The position numbers were made by a program, and so were the translations under genes. This document shows positions 35,644 to 44,357 of a stretch of DNA of 64,000 bases, piece after piece. Within the stretch, counting starts at the first letter, position 1. The number at the start of each line of letters is the position of its first letter. The stretch is taken from positions 246,892 through 310,891 of the forward strand of contig NZ_BSTL01000001.1 in assembly GCF_030269485.1 (NCBI RefSeq). Direction: 5' to 3'. Below the pieces are notes generated by a model that saw only the letters and a program-made list of their open reading frames with translations, was not told the origin of the DNA and did not search any database. The DNA comes from Actinoplanes sp. NBRC 103695. Its GTDB lineage: Bacteria > Actinomycetota > Actinomycetes > Mycobacteriales > Micromonosporaceae.

Positions 35644-35662
35644 TTAGGGTTGCCTAACCTAC
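35644..35662. promoter_or_regulatory. IdeR/DtxR iron box
   Basis: TTAGGGTTGCCTAACCTAC matches 16 of 19 positions of the DtxR/IdeR consensus as I recall it (TTAGGTTAGSCTAACCTAA). It lies about 40 nt upstream of the siderophore-interacting protein gene, so iron-loaded IdeR/DtxR would repress that gene. Confidence 0.85.
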
Positions 35663-35699
35663 TCTTCGTAGGGACGGCCCCCGACGGAGGAGTACTTCG

Positions 35700-36596
35700 A
35701 TGAGCGGAACCACGTTGCCGATGCGGGTCTGGACCGGCACGGTGGTGCGCGCCCAGGACCTCACGCCGACCATGCGCCGGGTCGTGTTCGGCGGGGAGGG
35801 GCTCGCGGGCTACGCCAGCACCGGGGTCGGGGACGAATACCTCCGGCTGATCTTCCCGGTCGACCGCGCGAGCGACCCGATCCTGCCGACCGTGACGAAC
35901 GGCTGCCTCGACTACAACTCGATCGACCTGGCCACCATGCGCACCTACACGGTCCGGGCGTTCGAGCCGGCCACCGGCGAGGTGACCATCGACTTCGTCA
36001 TCCACGACGGCGGAGTGGCCGCCGAGTGGGCCCGGGCCGCCCGGCCCGGTGACCGCATCGGGCTCAACACCCCTGACGGCATGTACGACCCGCCGGCCGG
36101 TCTGACCTGGCAGTTCCTCGTCGCCGACTGTGCCGCGATCCCGGCAGCCGCCCGCCTGATCGAGAACGCGCAGGCGGGCGTGCGTACCCGGGCGATCTTG
36201 GAAGTGCCCGGCCCCGCACACCACCTGGACCTGGCCGCGGCGCCGGGGGTCGAAGTGACCTGGATCCACGGCGGGAACGGACACGGGCCGTCGCGGCTGG
36301 AGCAGGTGGTGCGGTCGCTGCCGCGGCCGGCGGGCGGCGTCGGCTACATCTGGGTGGCCGGCGAGACCAAGGAACTGCGCGGCGTCCGCAAATACCTGCG
36401 GCGCGAGCTGGGGCTGCCGTCGTCCGCCTACAAGACGGTGGGCTACTGGACCGACGGCGCCGAGAAGTGGCGGGACCGCTACGAGTCGCTGGACGCGGAG
36501 ACCAAAACCATGCTGGACGCCATCTGGGAGACCGACGCCGACCTCGGTGACGTCGAGATCAGGTACGACGAACAGCTCGCCCGCCTCGGCCTGTAG
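35700..36596 (+). CDS. Siderophore-interacting protein (FAD/NADPH ferric reductase)
   Basis: 298-residue cytoplasmic flavoprotein that releases iron from imported ferric siderophores by reduction. The FAD-binding N-terminal half has MRTYTVRAFEP (RxYT motif) and VIHDGGVAAEWARAARPGD; the C-terminal SIP domain has YIWVAGETKELRGVRKYLRREL and YKTVGYWTDGAEKWRD. The start has GGAGGAG. The upstream iron box shows IdeR-type control. A hairpin follows immediately, so it is monocistronic. Confidence 0.93.
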   Translation: MSGTTLPMRVWTGTVVRAQDLTPTMRRVVFGGEGLAGYASTGVGDEYLRLIFPVDRASDPILPTVTNGCLDYNSIDLATMRTYTVRAFEPATGEVTIDFVIHDGGVAAEWARAARPGDRIGLNTPDGMYDPPAGLTWQFLVADCAAIPAAARLIENAQAGVRTRAILEVPGPAHHLDLAAAPGVEVTWIHGGNGHGPSRLEQVVRSLPRPAGGVGYIWVAGETKELRGVRKYLRRELGLPSSAYKTVGYWTDGAEKWRDRYESLDAETKTMLDAIWETDADLGDVEIRYDEQLARLGL

Positions 36597-36597
36597 G

Positions 36598-36649
36598 CCC
36601 TGTCTCGTGGATCACTCCGCCTCGCACTGGGACGATCCACGAGACAGGG
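36598..36649 (+). terminator. Hairpin after the siderophore-interacting protein gene
   Basis: CCCTGTCTCGTGGATC / GATCCACGAGACAGGG: perfect 16-bp arms around a 20-nt loop. The stem repeats the hairpin at 26159-26187 almost exactly, indicating a dispersed element used as a terminator. The next gene starts 20 nt later. Confidence 0.75.
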
Positions 36650-36668
36650 ACTGGGCGACACTGTCCCG

Positions 36669-37910
36669 GTGACCAAGGCGATCTGGCGGTTCGCCGCCCC
36701 CGCGGTGCTGATGGCGGCGTGGGGCGGCAACCACTTCTCGCCGCTGCTGCTGCTCTACCGGCGGGTGGACGGTTACAGCACGGTCGAGGTGAACCTGTTC
36801 TTCGCGTTCTACATCCTCGGCCTGATCCCCGGCTTCCTGGTGGCCGGCCCGCTCGCCGACCGGTACGGCCGTCGCCGGACCGTCGCCGTGGCGCTCGGCC
36901 TGGGTGTGCTGGGCAGCGTGATCCTGATGGCTGGTCACGCGAGCGTGCTGTGGATGTGCGCCGGCCGGCTCGTGTGCGGGGTGAGTGTCGCCGCCGCGAT
37001 GGTCGCGGGCACGACCTGGATCAAGGAGTTGTCCGAGCACGACGCCGACCCGCCCACGAGGGCTCGGCGCGCTTCGCTGACGCTCACCGCGGGCTTCGGG
37101 CTCGGCGCGGGCGTTTCGGGCGCGCTCGCTCAGTGGGGCCCGGCGCCGACGATTCTGCCGTACGCGGTGCAGATCGCCCTGTCCGCCGTGGCCGCCGTGC
37201 CTCTCGCCCGGGCGCTCCCCACCGGCCCGCATCCGGTTGGGTCGTCTCCGATCGCCTCGCCTCCCGGTGGCCTGCTTCCTCCGGGTAAGCAGAGCCGGCT
37301 GGATCTGCGGCTGCCGCCTGGCGGGTGGCGGCGATTCGCGGGTGTGGTGCTGCCGATGGCGCCGTGGGTGTTCGGGGCGCCGGCGCTGGCCTTCGTGATC
37401 GGCCCGTCCCTGGTGGCCGACCGAACAGGTGATCTGCGCATCGCCTTCGCCACGTTGCTGGCGGTCCTCACCCTGCTCACCGGCGCGGGCGTGCAGCCAC
37501 TGGTCCCCCGCCTGGCACGACTGCTGAAGGGCCGTCAGGGCGTCGCCGGCCTCGGCGTGTTCGCGCTGGCCACGGCGTTGCTGGCGGTCGAGACGGGCCC
37601 GCTCGCGGTGGTCGGCGCGGCGCTGCTGTTCGGCATCGCCTACGGCGTCACCATCGTCTCCGGCCTGGTCGAGGTGCAGGCGCTGGCGTCACCGCGGAAC
37701 CTGGCGGCGCTGACCGGCGTCTACTGGTCGATCACCTACGTGGGCTTCGCGTTCCCGGTGGTGCTGGCGGCGATCGCCGGCACGGGCGTCAGCTATCCGG
37801 TGCTGCTCGCGGTCCTCGCCGCGCTGTCACTCGCCTGCGCGGCGGTCGTCCTGGCCACCCTCCGCCGCCCCCCTGATCTCCGGGACGGGCACCCCGACCG
37901 GCAGGACTGA
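36669..37910 (+). CDS. MFS transporter
   Basis: 413-residue protein with about twelve hydrophobic segments and the family loop motif GPLADRYGRRRTVAVALG between segments 2 and 3. The GTG at 36669 is used. Position after an iron-regulated gene could hint at siderophore export, but the hairpin between them argues for separate transcription. Substrate unknown. Confidence 0.85.
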   Translation: MTKAIWRFAAPAVLMAAWGGNHFSPLLLLYRRVDGYSTVEVNLFFAFYILGLIPGFLVAGPLADRYGRRRTVAVALGLGVLGSVILMAGHASVLWMCAGRLVCGVSVAAAMVAGTTWIKELSEHDADPPTRARRASLTLTAGFGLGAGVSGALAQWGPAPTILPYAVQIALSAVAAVPLARALPTGPHPVGSSPIASPPGGLLPPGKQSRLDLRLPPGGWRRFAGVVLPMAPWVFGAPALAFVIGPSLVADRTGDLRIAFATLLAVLTLLTGAGVQPLVPRLARLLKGRQGVAGLGVFALATALLAVETGPLAVVGAALLFGIAYGVTIVSGLVEVQALASPRNLAALTGVYWSITYVGFAFPVVLAAIAGTGVSYPVLLAVLAALSLACAAVVLATLRRPPDLRDGHPDRQD

Positions 37911-37923
37911 GGGGGCCGGCAGC

Positions 37924-37954
37924 GGCGCAGCGCGGAGAGTCTCCGCGCTGCGCC
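37924..37954. terminator. Bidirectional terminator between MFS and bL36 genes
   Basis: Inverted repeat GGCGCAGCGCGGAGA / TCTCCGCGCTGCGCC (15-bp arms, single central G, so the real loop is a few bases larger). It lies 13 nt after the MFS stop and 18 nt after the convergent bL36 stop. Confidence 0.8.
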
Positions 37955-37972
37955 CTCGTGTGCTTCCGTGGA

Positions 37973-38095
37973 TCAGCCCTGGCGGCCGTTCCAGCGGGGA
38001 TTCTTGCGGTTGATCACCACGAGGCGGCCACGCCGGCGGGTGAGGACCGAACCGGGCTTGTTCTTGAGCGACCTGAGTGAGTTTCGTACCTTCAT
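37973..38095 (-). CDS. rpmJ: Ribosomal protein bL36, cysteine-free form
   Basis: 40-residue basic protein starting [15 protein letters not shown] and ending NPRWNGRQG. It keeps the bL36 fold residues (VRRRGR-type core, VINRKNPR) but none of the four zinc ligands of the C+ form, so it is the zinc-independent paralogue. GAGG lies about 7 nt before the ATG. C- paralogues are commonly derepressed by Zur under zinc limitation, but I see no clear Zur box upstream. The main rpmJ should be in the ribosomal operon elsewhere. Confidence 0.88.
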   Translation of the reverse strand: MKVRNSLRSLKNKPGSVLTRRRGRLVVINRKNPRWNGRQG

Positions 38096-38172
38096 CACTG
38101 ACCTCGATCCTGGCCGGCGCAAAGCCGGCACCGCACTCGGAACGTCGCCGCCCGGGCCGACATTCCCGGGTG

Positions 38173-39717
38173 TCACAGCCAGGGGCCGGGCCGCCAGTCG
38201 CCGGTGGCGGATCGGGCGCCGCCGGCCGGCTGGTCCTCCGGCGACGGGCCCTGACAGAACTGGTCCCGGGCGGGAAGCCGGCCGTCCGCCAGGAATCCGG
38301 TGGCGATGGCGTCGGTGCACGGGCCGGAGCGGATGCCGTAGATGCCGTGCCCGCCGGCGTTCACGGTGACGAACGCGGCCCGGTCACCGAGGGCCCGGCG
38401 CAGGCCGTACCCGTTGCGCCAGGATGTTGCCGGGTCGCGCAGGTTCTGCAGGATCAGGATGTTGCGCGGGCCCCGGTCGGTCACCTTGACGGGCGGCTCG
38501 ACCGGGCGGTGTGCCCAGAACGCGCAGGGCCAGATGTTGCCGGGCATGCCGGCCGTCGCCGGGTAGGCGCGGCGGCTGGCGGCCGTGTTGCGGGCGTACA
38601 CGCCGGTGTCCCGCGGCCAGCTCACGTCACCGCAGACGATCCCGTACAGCACGGCGAGGGAGTTGTCCCAGGTCGGCTCCGCGAGTCCGGCTCTTCTGGC
38701 GGTCTCGGCCGCGGGCGGGTCCGCCGGATCGGAGAACGCCTGCCAGATCTCCGCGAGACCGCTGAACGCCCGGTCGTCGTACAGCGACCGGCGCGTCTCC
38801 TCGCGGAAGAGGTTGCCGGTGACGGTGATGTCGGGCAGTTCGACCGGCGAGTGGTCCAGCCGCCGGGCGATCCGGTAGAAGGTGCGTTCGACCGCGCGCG
38901 GCGTGGCGCCGAGGTGGTAGGTGTCGTCGCGGGCCGCGGCCCACTTGGTGAAGTCGGGCAGCCGCAGCGCCACCGCCTCGCCCCAGCTGCTCCAGACGCC
39001 GGACCACACCCGGGCCGGGTCGACCGCGCTGTCCAGCACGATCCGGTCGGTGCGCCGAGGGAACAGCGAGACGTAGACCGCACCCAGGTACGTGCCGTAG
39101 GAGTACCCGAGATACGAGATCTTCGGCTCCCCGAGCGCGGCGCGGATGCTGTCCATGTCGCGGGCGGTGTTGGCGGTGGTGATGTGCGGCAGCAGGTCGC
39201 CGGCGACGGCGGCGCAGTCGCGCGCGGTGGTCCGGGCGAAGGCGACGTTGCGGTCGATCGAGCCGTCCGGCGCCGGGTACGGCAGGATCAGCTCGAGCGG
39301 TGTGGTCTCCGGGATGCCGCAGCTGATCGGCGTGCTGGCGCCGACGCCCCGAGGGTCGAACCCGATCAGGTCGTAGCGGTCGAGGACGTCGGCGGGCAGG
39401 GTCTCGGCCAGGAAGAGCGGCATGTCCAAGCCGCTGCCGCCCGGACCGCCCGGGTTGAGAAGCAGGACCCCGCGGCGCTTCGCGGGATCGGCCGCCCGGA
39501 GCCGGGAGACGGCGACGGTGATCGACCTGCCGCGCGGGGCCCGGTAGTCGAGCGGCACGCGCAGGTCGGCGCATTCGAGACCGGAGTCGGGAGCGGCGGC
39601 GCAGGGCGCCCAGCTCAGACCGGGTTCAGATCGTCCAGCATCGGCCGCTCCCGCGGTGCCCGGCACCAGGGTCACGAGAACGGCGGCCACGGTGGACAGA
39701 GCGAGTATCCGTTTCAT
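38173..39717 (-). CDS. Secreted tripeptidyl aminopeptidase-like alpha/beta hydrolase
   Basis: 514-residue exported protease of the Streptomyces SlpD/TAP family. A signal peptide ([20 protein letters not shown], cleaved about residue 24-26) precedes the alpha/beta hydrolase domain: oxyanion [11 protein letters not shown], nucleophile [10 protein letters not shown], likely Asp in LRDPATSW and His in NAGGHGIYG in the C-terminal TAP-like segment. It would remove short peptides from N termini outside the cell. It is transcribed alone and diverges from the NUDIX gene. Confidence 0.9.
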   Translation of the reverse strand: MKRILALSTVAAVLVTLVPGTAGAADAGRSEPGLSWAPCAAAPDSGLECADLRVPLDYRAPRGRSITVAVSRLRAADPAKRRGVLLLNPGGPGGSGLDMPLFLAETLPADVLDRYDLIGFDPRGVGASTPISCGIPETTPLELILPYPAPDGSIDRNVAFARTTARDCAAVAGDLLPHITTANTARDMDSIRAALGEPKISYLGYSYGTYLGAVYVSLFPRRTDRIVLDSAVDPARVWSGVWSSWGEAVALRLPDFTKWAAARDDTYHLGATPRAVERTFYRIARRLDHSPVELPDITVTGNLFREETRRSLYDDRAFSGLAEIWQAFSDPADPPAAETARRAGLAEPTWDNSLAVLYGIVCGDVSWPRDTGVYARNTAASRRAYPATAGMPGNIWPCAFWAHRPVEPPVKVTDRGPRNILILQNLRDPATSWRNGYGLRRALGDRAAFVTVNAGGHGIYGIRSGPCTDAIATGFLADGRLPARDQFCQGPSPEDQPAGGARSATGDWRPGPWL

Positions 39718-39778
39718 CGAGATACCTCCATGGCCCGATGGTCTCGCAGCCCCGCCACTCAGAACCTAGGGTGCGTCC

Positions 39779-40231
39779 GTGACGTACGTCAGTGAACTGC
39801 GCGATCTGGTGGGGCACCGGCCGTTGCTGCTCGCCGCGGCCGGTGTCGTCGTCGCCGACGACGGGGGCCGCTGGCTGCTCCAGCGGCGGGCCGACGACGG
39901 CCGGTGGGGACTCCTCGGTGGAGCTCTGGAGCTCGGGGAGTCCTTCGAGGACGGTGCCCGGCGCGAGCTCTTCGAGGAGAGTGGCCTGACCGTCGAGTCG
40001 CTGCGTCAGATCGACGTGTACTCGGGTCCGGAGTTTCGGCTCACGTATCCCAACGGGGACCAGGTCTTCGTCGTCGGGGTGACGTTTCTGGCGGGTGGCG
40101 TGACCGGCACCGCCGTGGCTGATGGGCAGGAGGGATCGGAGCTGGGGTGGTTCAGCCCGGACCGTCTTCCCGTTCTCAGCGGATACAACGGGCTGCTGAC
40201 GAGCCGGGCCCGGGCGTCGCTCGCGCGGTGA
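39779..40231 (+). CDS. NUDIX hydrolase
   Basis: 150-residue pyrophosphohydrolase. The Nudix box is complete (GGALELGESFEDGARRELFE followed by ESGL), giving the metal-binding REXXEE core. GTG start at 39779. Substrate (damaged or regulatory nucleotide, or other diphosphate) cannot be inferred. The last codons TCGCTCGCGCGGTGA are duplicated downstream in a tandem repeat. Confidence 0.9.
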   Translation: MTYVSELRDLVGHRPLLLAAAGVVVADDGGRWLLQRRADDGRWGLLGGALELGESFEDGARRELFEESGLTVESLRQIDVYSGPEFRLTYPNGDQVFVVGVTFLAGGVTGTAVADGQEGSELGWFSPDRLPVLSGYNGLLTSRARASLAR

Positions 40232-40310
40232 CCGCTATGCGGCCGTGTCGCTCGCGCGGTGACCCCGCTATGCGGCCGTGTCGCTCGCGCGGTGTCCGCT
40301 ACGCGGCCAG
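40217..40310. repeat. 31/33-bp tandem repeat joining the ends of two convergent genes
   Basis: Three units start at 40217, 40248 and 40281. Each begins TCGCTCGCGCGGTG (end and stop of the NUDIX gene) and ends with CGCTATGCGGCC or CGCTACGCGGCC, which on the minus strand is the Ala-Ala-stop end of the ABC transporter gene. Unit 1 is the real NUDIX end and unit 3 the real ABC end, so the whole junction including both stop codons was multiplied. Confidence 0.88.
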
Positions 40311-42071
40311 GGCGGCGTAGCGGCCGTCGGCTCGGACCAGGGTGTCGTGGGTGCCGGACTCGAGGATGCGGCCGTGGTGCAGGACCGCGATGCGGTCGGC
40401 GTCGCGGACGGTGGACAGGCGGTGGGCGATGGTGATCGTGGTGCGGCCCTTCGCCAGCTCGTCGAACGCGCGCTGCACGGCTCGCTCGGTGGTGGTGTCG
40501 AGGGCGCTGGTGGCCTCGTCGAGCACCAGAATCTTGGGGTCGCGCAGCAGGGTGCGCGCGATCGCGATGCGTTGTTTTTCGCCGCCGGAGAAGCGGTGAC
40601 CCCGGGAGCCGACGACCGTGTCGTAGCCGTCCGGCAGGTCTGTGATCAGGTCGTGGATCTGCGCGGCTCGGGCCGCCTGCTCGATCTGGGCGTCGGCCGC
40701 GTCGGGCCGGGCGTACCGCAGGTTCTCGCGCACCGTGGTGTGCAACAGGTAGGTCTCCTGGCTGACCACGCCGACGATGGCGGCCAGGTCGGCCTGACGG
40801 ATGTCGCGTAGGTCGACGCCGTCGATGGTGACGCGGCCGGAGGTCGGGTCCTGCAGGCGGGCGATCAGGCCGGCGATGGTGCTCTTGCCGGAACCGGTCT
40901 GGCCGACCAGGGCCAGGGAGGTGCCGGCCGGCACGTCCAGGCTGACGCCCGACACGGCGGGCGCGGAGCTGCCGGGGTAGGTCAGCGTCACGTCCTCGAG
41001 GCGCAGGTGGCCGGTGACGTGCGAGACGTCCGCGGGATCGGCGGGGTCGTCGACCTCGACCGGGAGGTCCAGGTATTCGAAGATGCGGGCGAACAGCGCC
41101 AGCGACGCGGTCACCGAGACGCCCACGTTGAGCAGCTGGGTGAGCGGCCGGAACAGCGCCGTCTGCAGGGCGGTGAAGGCGACCAGGGTGCCGATGCTCA
41201 TCGCACCGGCGGCGATCGGCAGTCCGGCGCTCAGGTAGATGACGGCGGGGATGGCCGCGAAGATGATGCTCATGGTGGCCATCCGCCAGCGGCCGGCCAG
41301 CTCCGAGCGCAGCTCGAGGTCGATCAGGCGGGTGGACGAGCCGGTGAACCGGCGGACCAGCTCGGGGCCGGTGTGCATGGTCTTGCTGAGCTGGATGCCG
41401 CTGATCGACAGGCCCTCCTCGACGGTCACGTTGAGGTCGGCCAGCTCGCGTTGCCGCTGGGCGGTGATGGCCCGGCGCATCCGGGCGACCCGGCGGGAGA
41501 GCATCACCGACGGCGGGAGCACCACCAGCGAGATCAGGGTGAGCTGCCAGGACAGCGCGATCATCGCGACCACGGTGGCCACGACCGTGGTCAGGTTGGA
41601 GGCGAGCGAGGTGGCCGTCGAGGTCACCACGGACTGCATGCCGCCGATGTCGTTGGTGATGCGGGACTGCACCTCGCCGGTGCGGGTGCGGGTGAAGAAC
41701 GCCACGGACTGCCGTTGCAGGTGCGCGAACACGTCGATGCGCAGCCGGTGCATCACCCGCTGGCCGACGGTGGTGGCGATCCAGGTCTGCACGACACCCA
41801 GCGCGGCGGTCACGGCGGCGACGGCGACCATGCCCGCCACCAGCCAGCTCAGCAGCCGGACGTCGGAGTGGGGGAGCGCGACGTCGATGACCTCGCGCAG
41901 GAGGAAGGGCTGGGCCATGGCGATCACGGACGACGCCGCGATGATCGCGGTGACGACGGCGAGCGGGGCCCGGTGCGGCCGGAACAGCCGCCGGATGCGT
42001 CGGAGCGAGACGTGCTTGGCCTGCTCCTTTTCGATTTCTTTGACCCTGGTCATGTCCTTGGTCTTGGTCAT
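40299..42071 (-). CDS. ABC multidrug-type exporter (fused membrane and ATPase domains)
   Basis: 590-residue half-transporter. Six membrane segments (about 40-330) precede the ATPase: Walker A VGQTGSGKST, Q-loop VVSQETYLL, signature FSGGEKQRIAIARTLL, Walker B ILVLDEATSALD and His IAHRLST. It works as a homo- or heterodimer to export drugs or lipids. AAGGAT precedes the ATG. It diverges from a MarR regulator with a palindrome in the shared region, so MarR control is likely. Confidence 0.92.
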   Translation of the reverse strand: MTKTKDMTRVKEIEKEQAKHVSLRRIRRLFRPHRAPLAVVTAIIAASSVIAMAQPFLLREVIDVALPHSDVRLLSWLVAGMVAVAAVTAALGVVQTWIATTVGQRVMHRLRIDVFAHLQRQSVAFFTRTRTGEVQSRITNDIGGMQSVVTSTATSLASNLTTVVATVVAMIALSWQLTLISLVVLPPSVMLSRRVARMRRAITAQRQRELADLNVTVEEGLSISGIQLSKTMHTGPELVRRFTGSSTRLIDLELRSELAGRWRMATMSIIFAAIPAVIYLSAGLPIAAGAMSIGTLVAFTALQTALFRPLTQLLNVGVSVTASLALFARIFEYLDLPVEVDDPADPADVSHVTGHLRLEDVTLTYPGSSAPAVSGVSLDVPAGTSLALVGQTGSGKSTIAGLIARLQDPTSGRVTIDGVDLRDIRQADLAAIVGVVSQETYLLHTTVRENLRYARPDAADAQIEQAARAAQIHDLITDLPDGYDTVVGSRGHRFSGGEKQRIAIARTLLRDPKILVLDEATSALDTTTERAVQRAFDELAKGRTTITIAHRLSTVRDADRIAVLHHGRILESGTHDTLVRADGRYAALAA

Positions 42072-42089
42072 AGGATCCTTCCAAAAAGC

Positions 42090-42110
42090 TGAGGTTACCT
42101 CAACATGAGG
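42090..42110. promoter_or_regulatory. Probable MarR operator (two overlapping dyads)
   Basis: TGAGGT-T-ACCTCA (42090-42102) overlaps CCTCA-ACA-TGAGG (42098-42110), giving three copies of a TGAGG half-site in alternating orientation, in the 70-bp region between the divergent ABC exporter and MarR genes. Position and symmetry fit an autoregulatory MarR site. Confidence 0.6.
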
Positions 42111-42141
42111 GTACAGCGATTCCTCCTGCTACGGTATTCCC

Positions 42142-42576
42142 GTGTCGGACGAGGGGATGGGCGAGCTCTTCTGGGCGGTGGCCCGGGAGCTGCGTTTCCG
42201 CACGCGGGACGCCTTGGAGCCGTGGGCGGTCACGCCCGCTCAGTCCCGCGCGCTGGGCGTGCTGCTGCACGACGAGCCGCACCGGCTGGGCGACCTGGCC
42301 GAGCGGCTGCGCATCGCGCCGCGCTCGGCCACCGAGGTCGTCGACCACCTGGAGCGGCGGGGCCTGGTGGAGCGCCGGCCCGACCTGGCCGACCGCCGCG
42401 CCACGCTGATCGTGCTGACCGACCGTGGCCGGGCGGCCGCCGACGACATCCGCGCGGCCAGGATCATCGAGGCCGACCGGTTCTTCGCCCGGCTGAGCCC
42501 CGGTGACCGCGCCGACCTGGCCCGGATTCTCGGCAATCTGGTCGCCGAAGGTGAACGAGAGGCGAATAAGGGGTAG
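42142..42576 (+). CDS. MarR-family regulator
   Basis: 144-residue winged-helix regulator: LGDLAERLRIAPRSATEVVDHLERRGLVERRPDLADRRATLIVLTDRG is the DNA-binding core with the wing Asp-Arg-Arg. GTG start at 42142; no ribosome site, but TACGGT lies 6 nt before it, so the mRNA may be leaderless. It probably represses the divergent ABC exporter and itself. Its stop codon touches the ATG of the following PAP2 gene. Confidence 0.9.
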   Translation: MSDEGMGELFWAVARELRFRTRDALEPWAVTPAQSRALGVLLHDEPHRLGDLAERLRIAPRSATEVVDHLERRGLVERRPDLADRRATLIVLTDRGRAAADDIRAARIIEADRFFARLSPGDRADLARILGNLVAEGEREANKG

Positions 42577-43389
42577 ATGGCGGGTGTGCGACTTCCTCTG
42601 CGCCTCGGCGTCGCCTCCGTGCTGACCGTGCTCCTGGTCGGCCCGTTCGCCCTGCTCGCGATCTTCGTGGCCGGGAGCTGGACCCCGCTGCACGCCTTCG
42701 ACGCCTCGGTCTCGAACGCGGTGCACGTGTGGGCCGTCGGTCACCCCGCCGTGGTGGACGCCATGGAGGTGTGGAGCCTGGTCTTCTCGCCGATGGCGCT
42801 GCGGGCGGCCGCGCTCGTCCTGATCGTCTGGCTGTTCCGCCGGCGCGCGGTCCGGCTCGCCTGGTGGGTGATCGCCACGATGACCGCCGGCGGCGTGTTC
42901 GCCGCCCTGCTCAAACTGCTCGTGGAACGCGACCGCCCGGAGTTCCTCGACCCGGTGGCGCGCGCGGCCGGGTACTCCTTCCCGTCCGGCCATGCCGCCA
43001 ACGCCGCGCTGGCCTGCGGCGTCTTCCTGTTGGTGCTGCTGCCGCTCGGCCGGTGGCGCCCGGCGTTGTGGACCGGGGCCGTGGTGATCACCGTGGTCAC
43101 CGGCCTGACCCGGATCGGGCTGGGCGTGCATTTCACCAGCGACGTGGTGGCCGGATGGCTCCTCGGGCTGGCGATGGTGACCGCGACGACGGCCGCCTTC
43201 CACACGCGTACGCGTAACGAAAGATCCTCATGGGTAAGAACGCCGCGTGACAGTCGCGCTGCAAGCTCTCAAACGGGTGATCGTGCCGATCGCGGTCTGG
43301 TTGCTGGTGATGATCGGGATCGGTCTGCTGGTGACGAAGGTGCTGAACCGGGACTGGCCGTTCACGATCGAGGACGGCGTCAACCGTGA
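42577..43389 (+). CDS. PAP2-family phosphatase with overlapping C-terminal tail
   Basis: 270-residue membrane phosphatase for lipid phosphates. The three motifs are KLLVERDRP, SFPSGHAANA and TRIGLGVHFTSDVVAG, set among about five membrane segments. After about residue 212 the protein becomes a hydrophilic Arg/Ser/Gly-rich tail that overlaps the next PAP2 gene by 143 nt in another frame; this tail is unlike the family and suggests loss of an original stop codon by a frameshift. ATG 42577 follows the MarR stop directly, with AAGGGG upstream. Confidence 0.85.
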   Translation: MAGVRLPLRLGVASVLTVLLVGPFALLAIFVAGSWTPLHAFDASVSNAVHVWAVGHPAVVDAMEVWSLVFSPMALRAAALVLIVWLFRRRAVRLAWWVIATMTAGGVFAALLKLLVERDRPEFLDPVARAAGYSFPSGHAANAALACGVFLLVLLPLGRWRPALWTGAVVITVVTGLTRIGLGVHFTSDVVAGWLLGLAMVTATTAAFHTRTRNERSSWVRTPRDSRAASSQTGDRADRGLVAGDDRDRSAGDEGAEPGLAVHDRGRRQP

Positions 43390-43930
43390 CTTCGCCGCGG
43401 ACCGCACCGGCGACTGGAACGGGATAACCGGGTTCTTCAGCCTGGTCGGCAGCACCCCGGTGATCATCGGGGTGACCGTGGTCGCGGCCCTCGTGCTGCG
43501 GTGGCGCCTGCGCCGCTGGAACGAATCGATCTTCCTGTGCCTCGCGGTGGCCTGCCAGGCGGTGGTCTTCTTCTTCACCACGCTGGTCATCGACCGCGCC
43601 CGCCCGGCCGTGGCCAAGATGGACGTGTCGCCGCCCACCAGCAGTTTCCCGTCCGGGCACACCTCGGCCGCGGTGGCGCTCTACGCCGGCCTCGCCCTGG
43701 TTCTGGCTCTGCTGCTCAACCGGACCTGGCTCAAGGCGGCGGTGTGGCTGCTGGTCCTGATCCCGGTCGCGGTGGCCTTCTCCCGCCTCTATCGCGGCAT
43801 GCACCACCCGAGTGACGTGACGGCCTCGTTCGTCAACGGCGCCGTCTGCATCACGATCGCCGCCCGCGCCCTGCTCGACCGCACCGTCCGGTGGGGCCGG
43901 TCCACGTCCCGCCGCACCGTCGCCACCTGA
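43247..43930 (+). CDS. PAP2-family phosphatase
   Basis: 227-residue membrane phosphatase with motifs RARPAVAKM, SFPSGHTSAA and SRLYRGMHHPSDV and about six hydrophobic segments. Probable substrates are undecaprenyl diphosphate or phosphatidic-acid-type lipids. GTG start at 43247, within the 3' part of the preceding PAP2 frame. The two are a tandem pair but differ clearly in sequence, so they are not a recent duplication. Confidence 0.88.
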   Translation: MTVALQALKRVIVPIAVWLLVMIGIGLLVTKVLNRDWPFTIEDGVNRDFAADRTGDWNGITGFFSLVGSTPVIIGVTVVAALVLRWRLRRWNESIFLCLAVACQAVVFFFTTLVIDRARPAVAKMDVSPPTSSFPSGHTSAAVALYAGLALVLALLLNRTWLKAAVWLLVLIPVAVAFSRLYRGMHHPSDVTASFVNGAVCITIAARALLDRTVRWGRSTSRRTVAT

Positions 43931-44357
43931 CGAGAGCCTTCAAGATCACCCGCAGATGGGTACGAAAGGGAGCACCGGCCCGTATCGGTGCACATGCCAT
44001 CGCGCCGTGACCAGCGGAAACTGCACGGAATTGCGTCCGGAGAATCGCATTGCGCGCCGGCCGGAAAGCGGGAAACCGGTTACGGCCGGCCGGGGAGTGT
44101 TCCCCGAATGGGCGGCGGCGCTCCACGAGTGGCCGGCGAACCTTTCTTCTCCATGAAATTTCGACGCCCATCGACCCGTGTTGCCGCGTCCGCGTACGCC
44201 CTTCCTGAGCAGGAACGATGCAACCGGTCGGGTGACGCCCGGCGGGCGCCGGGCGGGATCGGCGCCGATTTTCCGTTTCTGGAATCGGTGAACCACTGTG
44301 CGGGCAGCCCCGTAAGTCCCCAGCGAAGACATCGACGTCCAGCGACGAGGAGTGATG
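43931..44357 (+). other. Intergenic leader region before the low-complexity secreted protein gene
   Basis: About 430 bp without a supported gene. It contains several stem candidates, e.g. the GGCCGG / CCGGCC arms around 44058-44093, CACCG / CGGTG near 43972-43991 and the GC-rich CCCGGCGGGCGCCGGG near 44236-44251. I compared it by eye with c-di-AMP, c-di-GMP and cobalamin riboswitch cores and saw no match. It may hold a promoter and a long 5' leader of the downstream gene. Confidence 0.4.

Noticed and set aside
37968..38369. 133-codon plus-strand frame over the bL36 gene
   Set aside because: The 40-codon minus-strand bL36 frame matches its family end to end and has a ribosome site; the plus-strand frame has no such support.
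43931..44357. c-di-AMP, c-di-GMP or cobalamin riboswitch
   Set aside because: By eye none of the conserved core sequences is present; only generic GC-rich stems are seen. A covariance-model search would settle it.
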